Assembly (NCBI GenBank): GCA_018105865.1
Contig: CM030870.1
Span: 6,719,620 to 6,783,619 of the forward strand
DNA length: 64,000 nucleotides
DNA from: Metaphire vulgaris
Lineage: Eukaryota > Annelida > Clitellata > Crassiclitellata > Megascolecidae
Direction: 5' to 3'
Part shown: positions 46,643-58,399 of the stretch, one piece after another
Position numbering within the stretch: position 1 is the first letter of the stretch
How the letters are laid out: every line of letters starts with the position of its first letter
Notes under the pieces: generated by a model
Databases searched by the model: none
Seen by the model: only the letters and a program-made list of their open reading frames with translations
Told to the model about the DNA's origin: nothing
Translations under genes and position numbers: made by a program

Positions 46643-47075
46643 AGTAGAACCTTGTTACAATGGACTCGGTTATAACGTATACCTGTATACTCGCTAATAA
46701 AGTGCTGCACTGTACGGTCCCGTGTGAAGCGCTACCGTATTCGATGGTATTGGATATAGCCTAACGTACCTTGGATATAACGCAGACATGGACATGGGTT
46801 GGGTCCACTCATGGTTGGGTTGGGTCAGAAATTTCCATGTTTGTGGTGGACTGGGTTAGAAAATACGTCGTGGTTTAAGAAATTGTAATGTTCTATGGCA
46901 GGTTGGGTTGGGTCAAGTAACCCTAATGCTTTCGTGGGTTGGGTCTGAATCATGATGGATTGGATTGGGTTAAAAAAATGAACCAATGCCCATGTCTGAT
47001 ACAATGTAGCCTACTAAATGTTACAGACTCAGAAGACTTAATTACGTTACAAAGAAGTTTTACTGTACGTCTTTT
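46643..47075. mobile_element. TATAACG-type element with a nested insertion
   Basis: Outer ends are acagtagaaccttgttacaa and gttacaaagaagttttactg. It is interrupted by a segment from cagacatggacatggg (about 46793) to gcccatgtctg (about 46998), whose own inverted ends and rough 8-bp flanks (atataacg/atacaatg) suggest a hAT-like insert rich in ggttgggt. Confidence 0.5.
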
Positions 47076-47713
47076 TCTGCAATTTCTGGTCACACTGTAA
47101 ATTTCTTACCTCATTTTAACCAATTGTAAACCAGCGGTAAATACAGAATACCAAAGGTCATGACCTATGCATGGGTGTTCAACAAAACAGCGCCTTACAC
47201 AGATACAGCACCTTTATATTTGGTGCTTCATGGGCAGGCACTAACCTGTAATCTTAACAGCGATTTCCTGCATTATACAGGGTGGCGCAAAAAACCTGGA
47301 CTAGTCACATTTAGGTTTGCATTTAATATAGTCCGGTTTTTTGCACCACCCTGTACAACATTAGGCTTATAATTAAGCTGTTTTCACATTGAGATTGGAC
47401 GGAGGTGTTAGGTTGGTGTGGAGCATTTCCGCTACGCTTAATTGTCTAAAGGCATCCCATTTGCTTCAGTTTTGACTAAGAAAAGAAAATTGTTTTTCTT
47501 TAAAAAAATTAAATCAGGAATGAAAGGGTTAAACAAAGTATCCTTCTGTTGTTAATCGGGGTAGGTCCAGAATAGCCTTTTGCAAGAGGCAACTATTTGC
47601 ACACCAGATATTTGCCTCACACACCAAGTATTTGCCAAAGCGAATGTCCGGGCGACTTCTGATTGATCCATAATAATAATAACAATAATAATAAAATAAA
47701 TAAATAATATAAA

Positions 47714-47760
<47 letters not shown>

Positions 47761-47793
47761 CTCCCAGGCACCCTTGTGAAAAAATAATACTGA

Positions 47794-47857
<64 letters not shown>

Positions 47858-48248
47858 GTAACGGGGTTTAGAGTGGTTCAGTAGGATCTGTCCAGTGTGA
47901 ATGAGAAGTAGCCAGTAATCTGTTCTTGTTACAAACAGGTGAACAAAATCACGAAAATCAATTCATATGGCTGCGAGAGATATTGTGAAAAGGAATGGTT
48001 TTACTGTGGTTGGAAATAGAGGTCAACACGAGTCTCTTAGACACACCTGGTTATCCGCTGATAATGCAGATTTTGGATTTTCAGTTGGTCATTTGGCTAA
48101 TGGGAGAAAAGTTGATCAATACACAATTCAGTGAAGATGAAAAACTTGTTTCCAGCTCATAATAAGCAGACGCCTCCATTCCATCAAATCAAGAACTCAT
48201 TTTGTCCCTTCGTCTGTCCATCATCTATATAATGTCTGCTCATTTCTT

Positions 48249-48280
48249 GCTGTCTCTGTCTGTCTGTCTGTCTGTCTCTG

Positions 48281-48316
<36 letters not shown>

Positions 48317-48318
48317 TC
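48249..48318. repeat. (TCTG)n/(TC)n at the left end of a long inverted repeat
   Basis: CTGT then CT units directly abut the inverted repeat at 48319. A matching TC array (about 49292-49340) abuts its other end. Confidence 0.93.
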
Positions 48319-49287
48319 CAGTACTGCTCAAAAAATTGTGCACACGAGGATTTCGAAGCAAAACGAAGTTTAAGGCTTGTTAAAACATTGCAATCACAAC
48401 CAAGAACACCAATACTGTATTTTTTCATTAATTATACTATTCTACGATTGATGCACAGAAAGATATAGATATGCAAAAATTCAGAAGAGTGTTGAAACGA
48501 ATTTTATCCTCATTTTCTTGTTTCTTCATCTTCATTGCATCAAACCATACTAGAACAGTCAATATATTCTGCCTCAGTTTTATACTAGAGCGTTCCAAAT
48601 GCCACGAAAAAAAGTGAGCTGTCAAACGACACTATACAAAGTCTTCCAGAAAACAATTCTCTGTCAAATGGTTACAAAGTCGATCGAGAGATAAGAGGGG
48701 CCTTAAGATAGCTAGTTTCTTGTATCACAGGTTTTACAGACCACACAAATTTAAAAATGATACCCTGATTGACATTGGCTGCAGAATGACTATTGCTACA
48801 GTAAGCTGTAAAAATGAAAAATTTCAGAGTAGTGAAGAAACGAATTATATCCACATTTTCTTGTGTCCCCATCTACATTGCATCAAACCGTACTAGAATA
48901 ATCAATATATTCTGCTTCAATTTTATTCTAGAGTGTTCAAAATGCCACAAAAATGGTCAACTATTTCAATCAACATTATAAAGTCTTTCAGAAATCTATT
49001 CTCTGTCAAATGTCTACAAAGTCGATTGAGAGATAAGAGGGGTCTTCAGATAGCTGGTTTCTTGTATACTGATTATTCTAGTATGGTTTGATGCAATGTA
49101 GATGGAGGCACAAGAAATTGTGGATAAAATACTTTTCAACACTCTTCTGAATTTTTTGCATATCTTTATAGCCTTCTGTACATAAATAATCGAAAATAGT
49201 GGTAGTATCGTTAATGAAAAAATACAGTAGAAAAAATACGTTTTGCTTTGAAATCCATGAGTGTTCACAATTTTTGGAGCAGTACTG
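48319..49287. repeat. Long inverted repeat, about 210-240 bp arms
   Basis: The left end cagtactgctcaaaaaattg and the right end (reverse complement) cagtactgctccaaaaattg are followed by matching stretches such as atgcaaaa(a)attcagaagag and attgcatcaaaccatactag. Tandem copies of a repeat unit of about 300 bp lie between. CT-rich microsatellites border both ends. Confidence 0.8.
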
Positions 49288-49397
49288 TATGTTTCTCTCT
49301 CTCTCTCTCTGTATCTGTATCTGCCTGTCTCTGTCTCTCTCTCCCACCAAAATCCATGCTCCTTACTCTGCATCGAAAAATCCAAATATTCAATAGA

Positions 49398-49560
49398 GAA
49401 CATCACGTGACCAGATCGTGTGACGACACGTCGTCGAAGTCGTGACGTCAGCCGCGGGGAATTGACGTCAATTAGGTGCAGACGACTAAAAGCGCGCTCA
49501 GAATAAAGAAGACCGGCCAGTGACAAGCGTAAGCAGACGAGACGAGAATAACAAGGCTAC
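49398..49560. promoter_or_regulatory. CpG-rich patch with two CRE palindromes
   Basis: Contains tgacgtca at 49443-49450 and 49463-49470, an E-box-like tcacgtga at about 49403, and several other CpGs, in contrast with AT-rich surroundings. On the minus strand an ATG reading MFSIEYLDFSMQ ends near cagagtaagg. It looks like a CpG-rich promoter or regulatory element inside the long second intron of the Rap GEF gene. It is not proof of transcription. Confidence 0.4.
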
Positions 49561-50639
49561 ACCCGATGTCCACAGAGTTAAGAGCAAGCATGCAGGGCAC
49601 CATGGACACAGGCATCTGCTACAACCCCACCACCACCCACCTGCGATCCCTTCTTCCCTACCCTCACCATTCTTCCATGTGCCCCATTATTAACCCTGGA
49701 ATTGGGGAGGGGGCGGCGGAGTAATTGAAGGTTGAACTGGGACTACATTACACGGGGAATGGGGTCCTTTGGATGGAAATATTTCTTTATTTGTCATCTA
49801 TAGTCCACTCTCTGGGATTTTAAAGTCTCATTTCCTTCTAATCCTATGTAGACAGGGTGTTAATTAGTAAGGTCACTTAAATACAGCCAAGGCCACAATT
49901 GACAATATGAGACCACTCTAACTGGAAAATGCTAATGTCATACCTAGGGTTGCCAACTTTGACAAATTGCAATAAAGGACACCTGGTGCGGAAAAACCTT
50001 GGTGTCACCCGGTGCGAGGCAAAAAAGGGTTAACTTGCATCTGAGGTGCGGTGACAAGCAAAAAATAAATGTAATCTCCCTTCCGAAATACGATGTCAAG
50101 CAAAAATGGTCATTTCCCTTCTGAAATGGGGTGACAAGCAAAAAAAGGAAATTTCATTTGAAATGTGTGGTTTCATGACTAACTTGATTTTTGAAATAAA
50201 GAACAAACCATGGTCCTTTATAAAAGCGATAAAGGACAAGGACTCAGAGGTGCATTAAAGGACTGTCCTTTGAAATAAAGGACGGTTGCAACCCGAGTCA
50301 TACCCCCATTCAGAGTGAAAGATACCCTCCCCCCGTTTTACAAATCCAAAACAGTTTCCATTGCAGACAATGTCCCATCCCAGTGCACAGTGTTTTAAAA
50401 AGTTGTTTCCTACAGCATCAACAGTCCCCGGAATTCACTGGCTGCATCACTTTGTGAAGCCAACTCATTATCACCTTCTAAATTAAGTCGTAAACAATTC
50501 CTGTTTGGCCAACCCCCCTTCGGATGAAGCCCCCACCGATCAGACTGTCCTGTTCAACGTCACCATCCTATAAATTATTATTATTTTATTCACTATTTAT
50601 AATCATAATTATAATTATAATGGCGCACCATAGGTTTAA

Positions 50640-52480
50640 TAGATGACAAAAATATTATAAAATCGATTCCCTGTTTGACAACAACTTTGGAAGGAAGGAC
50701 TATTGTTACAGTAGGTTATAGATATGCAAACATTCAGAGAAGTGATGAAATGATTTAAAACCACATTTTCTTGTGCTTCCATCTTCATTGCGTCAAATCG
50801 TTCAAGAATTGCCAATATATTCTGTCTCAATTTTAATCTAGAACATTAGAAATGCCCCAAAATAGAGACATTTCAAATGACACTAAACACAGTCTTTCAA
50901 AAATCTATTCTCTGTCAAACGGTTGCAAAATTGATTGAGATATGAGCCGTGTCTTAAGATAACTGGTTATTTGCATTGCAGGTTCACGGTAATAGATGAC
51001 AAAAATAGTATACAATTGATTCCCTGTTTGACATTATACTAGACAAAGACTAATTTGTTACAGTAGGTTATACCTATGCAGAAATTCATAGGAGTGATGA
51101 AACAAATTAAAACCCCATTTTCTTGTGTTTCCATCTTTATTGCCTGAAAAGATTCTGGACTTGTCAATATATTTTATTCTACATGGTTTGAAATTCCACA
51201 AGAAATGGTGAGCCATTTCAAATGACATATATACAGTCTTTTAAAAATCTATTTATCTTAAGACAGGACATATCTCTCTCGATCCACCTTTTAGCCATTT
51301 CACTCAATACACCGCGGAACTCTATTGATGTGCTACCGTTCCCGTACTGTCAGTTGCAGTGACTAATTGCTTCCCACAGCATCAACTAACAGTCTCCAGA
51401 GTTCATTGACTAATTCGTTAAGGTCATGGGCATCGCAGAAATTTTTCCAGGGGATGCAAAACAGGGTCTTGTGACGAAAGAAATGAAAAAAATTTCCAGG
51501 GGGGAGGTGCAAAACAAGGCTTTGTGACAAAAGAAACAAGTAATTTTACTTTTTTCATAACTCCACAATTTTCCAGGGCGGTGCAATTGCACCCCTTTGC
51601 AGCCCTCTCCTTCCGGACGCCCATGCTACCGGTATATCACTTTGTGAAACCAGTGCATTATCACCTTTCAAATTAAGTCATAAGCTGGTCCTGTTTGGCG
51701 GCTTTTAATTCGTTTAATCACTCTTCTGAATTTTTGCATAACTATAGCCTACTGTAGCACTAGTCCTTGAATTGTCCAATTTCAAACATGGTATCAATTT
51801 TATAATATTTTTGTGATCTATAAAACCTGTTATAGAAGAAACAAGCTCTCTTAAGCACCATCTTATCTCTCGATTGATTTTTAGACATTTGACAGAGAAT
51901 AGATTTCTGAAAGACTTTGTATAGTGTCGTTTCAAATAACTCATTATTTTCCGTGGCATTTTGAAAGCTCTAGAAAAAAATTGAGACAGAATATATTGAC
52001 AATTCTAGTACAGTTTGGCACAGCAAAGATGGGGACACAAGAATATGTGGGTTTAATTCGTTTCATCACTCTTCTGAATTTTTGCATATCTATAGCCTAC
52101 TGTAGCAGTAGTCCTTGCATTGTCCAATTTCAAACAGGCCATGTTGGCCCACCCAATATTTGGCTTGTGGTGCCCTCCATGGTTTGGCCCATCTGCCTTG
52201 GAATGAAGCCCTCTGCCAATCAGACTGCCCTCTTCAACATCACCATTCTATAATTATTATTGTATTTACCACAACAGCGGCTGATACTTTAGGCAAACTT
52301 ATAAAATTGGCGCTATAGATCTGACTGAATGAATAGTTCATAAAAAGGAGGGATTCAAAATTACGCTATATTTGCGTTGTGACAAATCATTTGTAATCAT
52401 TTGAAATTTTTTAAGATAGAGAGTAGATTTGTGAAAGATTGTGTATAGTGTCGTTTGAAATGGCTGAGGGCCCAGTTGGT
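50640..52480. repeat. Dispersed copies of the 48-kb repeat unit in both orientations
   Basis: Direct copies at about 50655-50980 and 51050-51265, and inverted copies at about 51707-52135 and 52400-52470. All share pieces such as ctctgtcaaa and gaattttgcata. Units are diverged and interspersed with other DNA. Confidence 0.7.
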
Positions 52481-52557
52481 TCTCCTCATACCTTTCACAC
52501 AGACAACATTATTACGTCCAAATCGACAACAAGCACTCAGGACTTCTAGATAGATCC

Positions 52558-52630
52558 TGTGGAGTCGCCAATGTTCTATTCTTGGTCCCATCCTATTTTT
52601 AGTCTATATCAGTGATATTCACAATCATCA
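52558..52630 (+). mobile_element. Reverse transcriptase fragment
   Basis: Reads SILGPILFLVYISDIHN, the conserved reverse transcriptase motif (xQGSILGPxLFxxYINDI) of jockey/CR1-type LINEs. Frames around it are broken. A small inverted repeat with 17-bp arms and 15-bp loop follows at 52627-52675. Confidence 0.8.
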
Positions 52631-53158
52631 ACTCAATATCAATATAATATATTGAATTATTGATATTGAGTTGATATATTCTCTATGTTGATAACAGGAT
52701 AACAGAATAAGTGCCACATACAGAAGAAACTGCATAAAGTATCATAATAAACACAAATCGTAACACAATCCCAATACAGTTTTTTTCCATTTTAGAATCT
52801 TCTAATACTCGATTTTCCAAAATCCTGTTTTGCACATCATTAGGTCCTTCAAACACACTCCTGAGTTTAACTCTAGACAATAGCCATAATAGCACTATAT
52901 AAATGCAAACAAGGCAATAACACCGCTCTAGCTGTGTATTAGAAAAGGTCACATCAACTAATGTAATGTAATGTAGGTACAATATGATTGATTGGTTGGT
53001 CAAGTGTTTCCAATCTATGTGAAATTCTCAAATGCCTAATTCTATATTAAAGAAATTATGCAAGCATGCAGTAAAGGATATTGAATATAAGGCTTGGTTG
53101 GTTGGTTGATCGATTGATTGATTAATTGAAATCCATGTCTAAGAAATGCTGATCTGCA

Positions 53159-53368
53159 GTGGCGTCACTAGGGTAGATGTCACCCAGTGTGGTAAAATCG
53201 TGGTGTCACCTATTTAGACCTTCTCAAATGCAGAGAAGCAAAAAATGTTGTCCTTATATTTTTCCTTCTCAGATGCTGTGACAAGCAAAAAACAGTCATC
53301 CTTGTTTGGTGTCACCCCCTAGGTGGTGTCACCCGGTGCGGTCCGCACCTCCCATCGCGACGCCACTG
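53159..53368 (+). mobile_element. hAT-like MITE (cagtggcgtcacta type) with exact TSD
   Basis: Termini cagtggcgtcacta and gcgacgccactg. The flank ctgatctg is repeated exactly on both sides. The first 45 bp recur at about 54092-54137 inside a duplicated segment. Confidence 0.8.
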
Positions 53369-53677
53369 CTGATCTGGAACAGGATGCAAACATATTTCTT
53401 CAGAAGCAATTCTCCACAGGATTGAATGGCAGAAGCAATAGCCAAAGCTTAGAACTGAATTATTCATCAAGCCATGTCCTATGCACGTCAACCGCTAACT
53501 GGCACCCCCTGGCAATTGATCCAGCATCTTTTTTAAGACCAACCTAGCGCCACCTGCCGAATGCAACACAATTTACGAAATTAATTGAGTGAAGACCAAG
53601 TAGACTTAACAGAGGTTGACGTCTCTCTTGTTTGAACAAGGGAATCACAGCAGAATCTCAACGAACTAGTTACTTAC

Positions 53678-53872
53678 ACAGAAAGATTCACTCGAGATTT
53701 CTTCGTTGTCAGAATCGAAGGCGGCGATATTATCGATGTCGGGATCTTCGGCCGACGAAGGGAGAGCGTCCGAGCCGGAGTACGCGCTCGATGTGTCGCT
53801 CGACTGCGAGCTGAGCAACTGAGCACCCAGGTTGACACATGACAGAGCATCGCCCAGCTGCAGAGAAGAAAT
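53678..53872 (-). CDS. RAPGEF2/6-like: Rap GEF, Ser/acid-rich N-terminal exon
   Basis: 195 bp, phase 0 to phase 0, acceptor gatctttgcag, donor ttctgt|gtaagt. SSQSSDTSSAYSGSDALPSS then DIDNIAAFDSDNEEISSESF corresponds to the vertebrate segment with SSHSGCSITSDSGSSSLSD and the following Asp/Glu run. It joins in phase to the exon at 55055 and to that at 36887. Confidence 0.88.
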
Positions 53873-53917
53873 CTGCAAAGATCGTACAACACGTTAGTAT
53901 AAACTTAATTAGATAAG

Positions 53918-54135
53918 GTCACATCAACTAATGATTGTTTGGTCAAGTGTTTCCAATCTATGTGAAATTCTCAAATGTCTAATTCTATATTAAAGAAATT
54001 ATGCAAGCATGCATTAAAGGACATTGAATGTAAGGCTTGGTAGACTGATTGATTGATTGAAATCTGTGTCTAAGAAATGCTGATCTGCAGTGGTGTCACT
54101 AGGGTTGGTGTCACCCAGTGTGGTAAAATCGTGGT
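53918..54135. repeat. Duplicate of 52948-53206 on the other side of the N-terminal exon
   Basis: Shared landmarks in the same order: aaggtcacatcaactaatg, gtgtttccaatctatgtgaa, ttaaagaaattatgcaagca, ctaagaaatgctgatctgca. Each pair differs by a few substitutions and short indels. Confidence 0.85.
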
Positions 54136-55054
54136 ATGAATTTAACTAAAAACACAAAGCTATGAAGTGCGGGTGGGCATACTGGTCATATAGTGGCATT
54201 GGAAATTTCCAGCAAACCTTGAGGGCTAATATACTTGATTGGGTCACCAAATTGCTTAAAGAGATAGCACTGTATTAGAAACTTGTCTTATATAATGGCT
54301 GTCTACCGGTAATTAAATGCTTCAAACCTGGACCACAGCTTAATACAGTGGTATTCAAAAGTCTGGGATCACTTTCTCATTTTGCAATGAATTTTTTCTG
54401 CAGTTACTGTATTTCTGCAACTATTTTGAATTAGTGCATTGACTTGAGGAATAGAGCAAAAAGAATGAAAAGAAATAAGTAGAAAGTAGAAAATAAATAT
54501 AAATAGAAGAGAAATTTTAAAAGAGATGATGGCTCTAGATGTTTGCACTACACTAGCTGATTATCTTGAACAGAAATGTTACAAATGAGACTGATGAATT
54601 AACAATTTCCAATTTCCAGGGCCCAACTGGGAAGTCCAGTACCAGTAAGTCACTGGAATTCTGAAGGCTAGAGATATTAATTATAGACCATTCTACATGC
54701 AATGTTCAATTTTAATGGGGTTAACCCATCCACTGGTCAAAGACAACCCCCCTTGAAAGGGCTAAAATGTTGACTTTTTTCATCAATCTGGCTACCCACT
54801 GTAGTTGAATTTTTAGGGACAATAAAACTCCCAGTAGCTTCTTTGAACAACCAAAATTCAGCTGTAAGCTTTGAATATTGTAACTTTGAATTAAACGAAG
54901 TTGCAAATTTTGCGGCTAATGAAAATGACGACAATGAAAACAACGATAATAAATAGTTTGGCTAACTTTAACAAATGAATCTACCAGATGTAAACAGACA
55001 AAGTCCTGCTACTGTCATATCAAAACAAAATTCCAAAAAAATATTAGTGCTTAC

Positions 55055-55117
55055 TTTGGTTGGCCATGTTTCTTCAGAACTTTCTGTTATTTTGACAGAT
55101 GGTGTATGATTTTCCAT
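55055..55117 (-). CDS. RAPGEF2/6-like: Rap GEF, first recognised coding exon
   Basis: 63 bp, ATG directly after acceptor-like ttgtatttag, 21 codons ending at donor accaaa|gtaagc, phase 0. It reads MENHTPSVKITESSEETWPTK and joins ISSLQLGD. Vertebrate RAPGEF2 has [20 protein letters not shown] here, with matching spacing. Because a usable acceptor precedes the ATG, this may be an internal exon of a long isoform whose earlier exons lie upstream, or the start of a short one. Confidence 0.75.
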
Positions 55118-56058
55118 CTAAATACAAACACACATACATATATAATACACATATATATATGTATATATTTATTTATTTATTTATTTATTTATATATATAT
55201 ATATATAGCTAAAATATTTTAAAATCCATATAATGTGAAGTAATCTCCACTCTCAATGAACTAAAAAGCTCATTCAAATGTACTGGTAAATTATTGCTGA
55301 AACAGGGATCAAGATCTCAGACTTAAAAAACCAGTAAAGCAGAAAATCAATGCACTAGCACTATACTGGAACTGGTATACATTTAAGACATAGCAGCTAG
55401 AAAAACCACGCGATTTATGTTTATTTAAAAACTGTGCAACTGAATCCAAAGCTTTGAAAGGTTTCTAACACGATGAACTTCAAATAACATAGTTATACAC
55501 ATTATAGGTAAATGTATGCACATGCATGCATGCATGCATGCATGCATGTACTGTATGTTTGTATGTAGAGTAGGTGTAATCTAAAATGTCTGGTGAGTAT
55601 GTTAGAATATAATGGTGCTATTTAAAGACATGGTTTTAAAAACATTTGTGTACATCATAATCACATGTGGGGATTATCAAATTTTGTCAAAAATCTTCAG
55701 ACAACAAAAATGTTTGTGAATTCTTCTATTTAACTATTTCTCTATTTAATGAAACCCTCAGAACTAAGAAGCTCTCCCAGCTTTGAAAATCAAAATATTG
55801 CAGACATTCATGTTGGAAATGAAGACATCAACATATTTTCGAAGAGGATGTATAAGCAGTGTGGTGTTTGGAGAGGGATAAGGTGGAGAAATTCCTAGTC
55901 ACTGGTTACTGACTCCCCAACCACTAACTCCCCTCCACTCACGACTGGTCTACTCCTGCATAGCAATGGATAAACATCATGTTGTCAACTTGCTTAAAAC
56001 TAACTTGCCTAGCATAAGAAAACAAGTAAAATTCTCTTCCCATCTGAAAAAACACATG

Positions 56059-56089
<31 letters not shown>

Positions 56090-56318
56090 CTTTGCTCTCA
56101 ACTATCAACCTGAATGCAAAGCCTGCATAGGTCTGATAAGGTCATCAATTGTACTTTTGAAACCTTTCAAAAAATTATAGTATTCATACATATTGACAAC
56201 ATTAGAAACAATGCTTTGTGACAAAGAGTTGCAACAGCCAAATGGATTTCTAAGTGAAATTGTCACCACTGAGTTCAGACAAAGCTGTGCAAAGCAGAAG
56301 CAGGAATATCAAACACAG

Positions 56319-56386
<68 letters not shown>

Positions 56387-57099
56387 TCATCCAATCAAAT
56401 CAATCAATCAAAGAATAAAGCACAATTATGCAAACTCTAAAGAAATATTAAAATGATTGTCAAATACTTTCCCAGCTTCTAAATTTCACAAACAATGGTG
56501 AACATTGCAAAAACCAGATTGAGTTGAAAGAGAAAGTATAACAAAGGCTGACATTAGAACAACCAAAAGATATCCTATAAAAACATTTACCACGTAGGGG
56601 AATGATTCCATCAAGGAAAATCGCACTCAATTTAATCTATCAGATTAAATGTGATAGTCTGTCTTCAGGCCTCAGCGCCATACATGTTAATGACCTGTGA
56701 TTCTCCCATGAAAACAACTGGGATCTCATTGCAAACAGGACAAAGAACCAATCTTTACGAATCAAATACAGCCTGTATTATGACACCTCAGCCACTAATA
56801 TTTTAAAGTATATGTCAATATTACCACAGCACACCACAACAGTGACTAATATATAGTAATATTACCTAACAGCAACAATTTCATTGTGCACCATAACCAA
56901 CAATAATGTCGTTTACATCATCATCATCCTCATCATCATCATCATAATCATTTGTATCTTCCATCGTGGTTATCCTCATAATCCTAACTGTTCTCCTCAA
57001 CCTCTTCACTATCCTCTTAATGATTTTCCTCCTCCTCCTCTTCCTCCTCCTTGTAGCTGTCGCCACCACCATCTTCATCATCATTATCAATAAGCAATT
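55118..57099. other. Upstream or intronic DNA, no exon seen
   Basis: AT-rich, with TA/TATT sequence (55140-55206), a (CATG)n run (about 55515-55550), CA arrays at 56055-56086 and 56313-56385, and ATC/CTC-rich DNA near 56915-57090. Nothing encodes the first cNMP-like domain of the long vertebrate isoform. Confidence 0.65.
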
Positions 57100-57186
57100 G
57101 TCAGGATGGCCGAGGGGTCTAAGGTGCTGCGTTCAGGTCGTCACAGTCCGGTTCTCCGGGCGTGGGTTCAAATCCCACTTCTGACA
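57100..57186 (+). tRNA. tRNA-Leu(CAG)-like sequence, possibly a pseudogene or SINE head
   Basis: The acceptor stem gtcagga pairs with ttctgac. A box ggatggccgagg, anticodon loop ttcaggt (CAG), long variable arm tccggttctccggg and T arm cgtgggttcaaatcccac are all present. Against the usual tRNA-Leu, the 3' side of the anticodon stem has three extra bases (cg-tca-cag), which disturbs the stem. It lies 14 bp before a second tRNA-like module. Confidence 0.6.
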
Positions 57187-57199
57187 TCCTTTGGGGGCG

Positions 57200-57362
57200 G
57201 AAGATGGCAGAGTGGGTTACGTGCTGGAGCGTCAGGCTGATGGAGTGGGTTCAAACCCCGTTAGTGACCCTAGTGGCTTTCACACAGGCAGTAATGCCTT
57301 CTAAGCCACTTTAAATCATGCTGAGTTATTATTATTATCATCACCACCACCACCACCGTCAT
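57200..57362 (+). mobile_element. SINE with tRNA-like head and ATT tail
   Basis: A box atggcagagtgggtta and B box gggttcaaacccc, then the common SINE body agtggctttcacacaggcag and taagccactttaaatc, ending in ATT units. It is the only copy here with a recognisable promoter head. Confidence 0.75.
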
Positions 57363-57522
57363 CTGCTGTACTGAACAGAAACATGCATTATTTAATTTTA
57401 GTAATACGGCTCTATGCATAGATATCGAAATTTAGTGTACAATATTATAATTTATATTCTTTGAAATCACAAATAGTCCCATTCTCCTCATTGGAAATCT
57501 TCCAGAATATCGATGCCTCAGT

Positions 57523-57602
57523 TTAACCCCTTAACTGTGTATTTAACTGTAACTCAATGTAAAATGGACGGATATATCCAGGATCCCCAGTTAAGGGGTT
57601 AA
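57523..57602. mobile_element. TTAA mini-MITE (subfamily 2), intact
   Basis: 80 bp, ttaaccccttaactgtgtat to ggatccccagttaaggggttaa, TTAA at both ends. The interior aactcaatgtaaaatggacg is shared with all copies, and ggatatatcc with the copy at 41626. Confidence 0.85.
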
Positions 57603-58302
57603 ATGCAAAATTTGCAAATGCAAACGGCACTGTAAGCGTACAGTGGCCATTCGTTTTCATGGAGCCCTCTAATTCTCTTCCCTAAGGGAGGACATTGATC
57701 CAGTGCAGTTTGTACTTCAGCTGATCACAAATAACCCTGAAGACAAAAGACTAAAGAACCATGGTGGAAACAGAACCTAACAAGCCACCCAACCCAATGC
57801 AAATTACCTTAATACAGAAAAAGTGGAGCTCTCTAATTAGCTTACTGGGGACGATGGGGGCGCGTTGATCCCGTGCAGTTTGTACTTCAGCTGATCACCA
57901 ACAAACTGAAAAAGACTAAAGGAATCATGGAGTCAGAACAACTAACCCAATGCAAAAGTCTTGGAGCTGAAAAGTCAATTGTCAATTAAACCAAAAGTCT
58001 TGGAATGAACTAAACCAAAAGTATAAGAACTCAGCAAAGACAACAACCGGCACACACACACACACACACACACACAAGTTCAATTCAGTTCACTGTAATC
58101 AATTTAAGACAGAAAGCACACTCACGCATAAACAACGGAAGCCACCGGTCATCAAAAGCTGCTGAGCAAAAAAGCTCTCACAAAAATTACACCAGCAAAC
58201 TGTAAAAATCAATTACTGGTAATAATACAAATCAGTCATTTCACTACACATCATTTGGGGCCCCAAATCTATGACAGGGAGGGAGGGCATCAAAAAGCTT
58301 AT

Positions 58303-58387
<85 letters not shown>
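58303..58387. repeat. (AGT)n microsatellite
   Basis: About 28 AGT units followed by gacttctttagcaccattg, the partial flank also seen beside other arrays and in the 66-bp palindrome. Confidence 0.95.
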
Positions 58388-58399
58388 ACTTCTTTAGCA

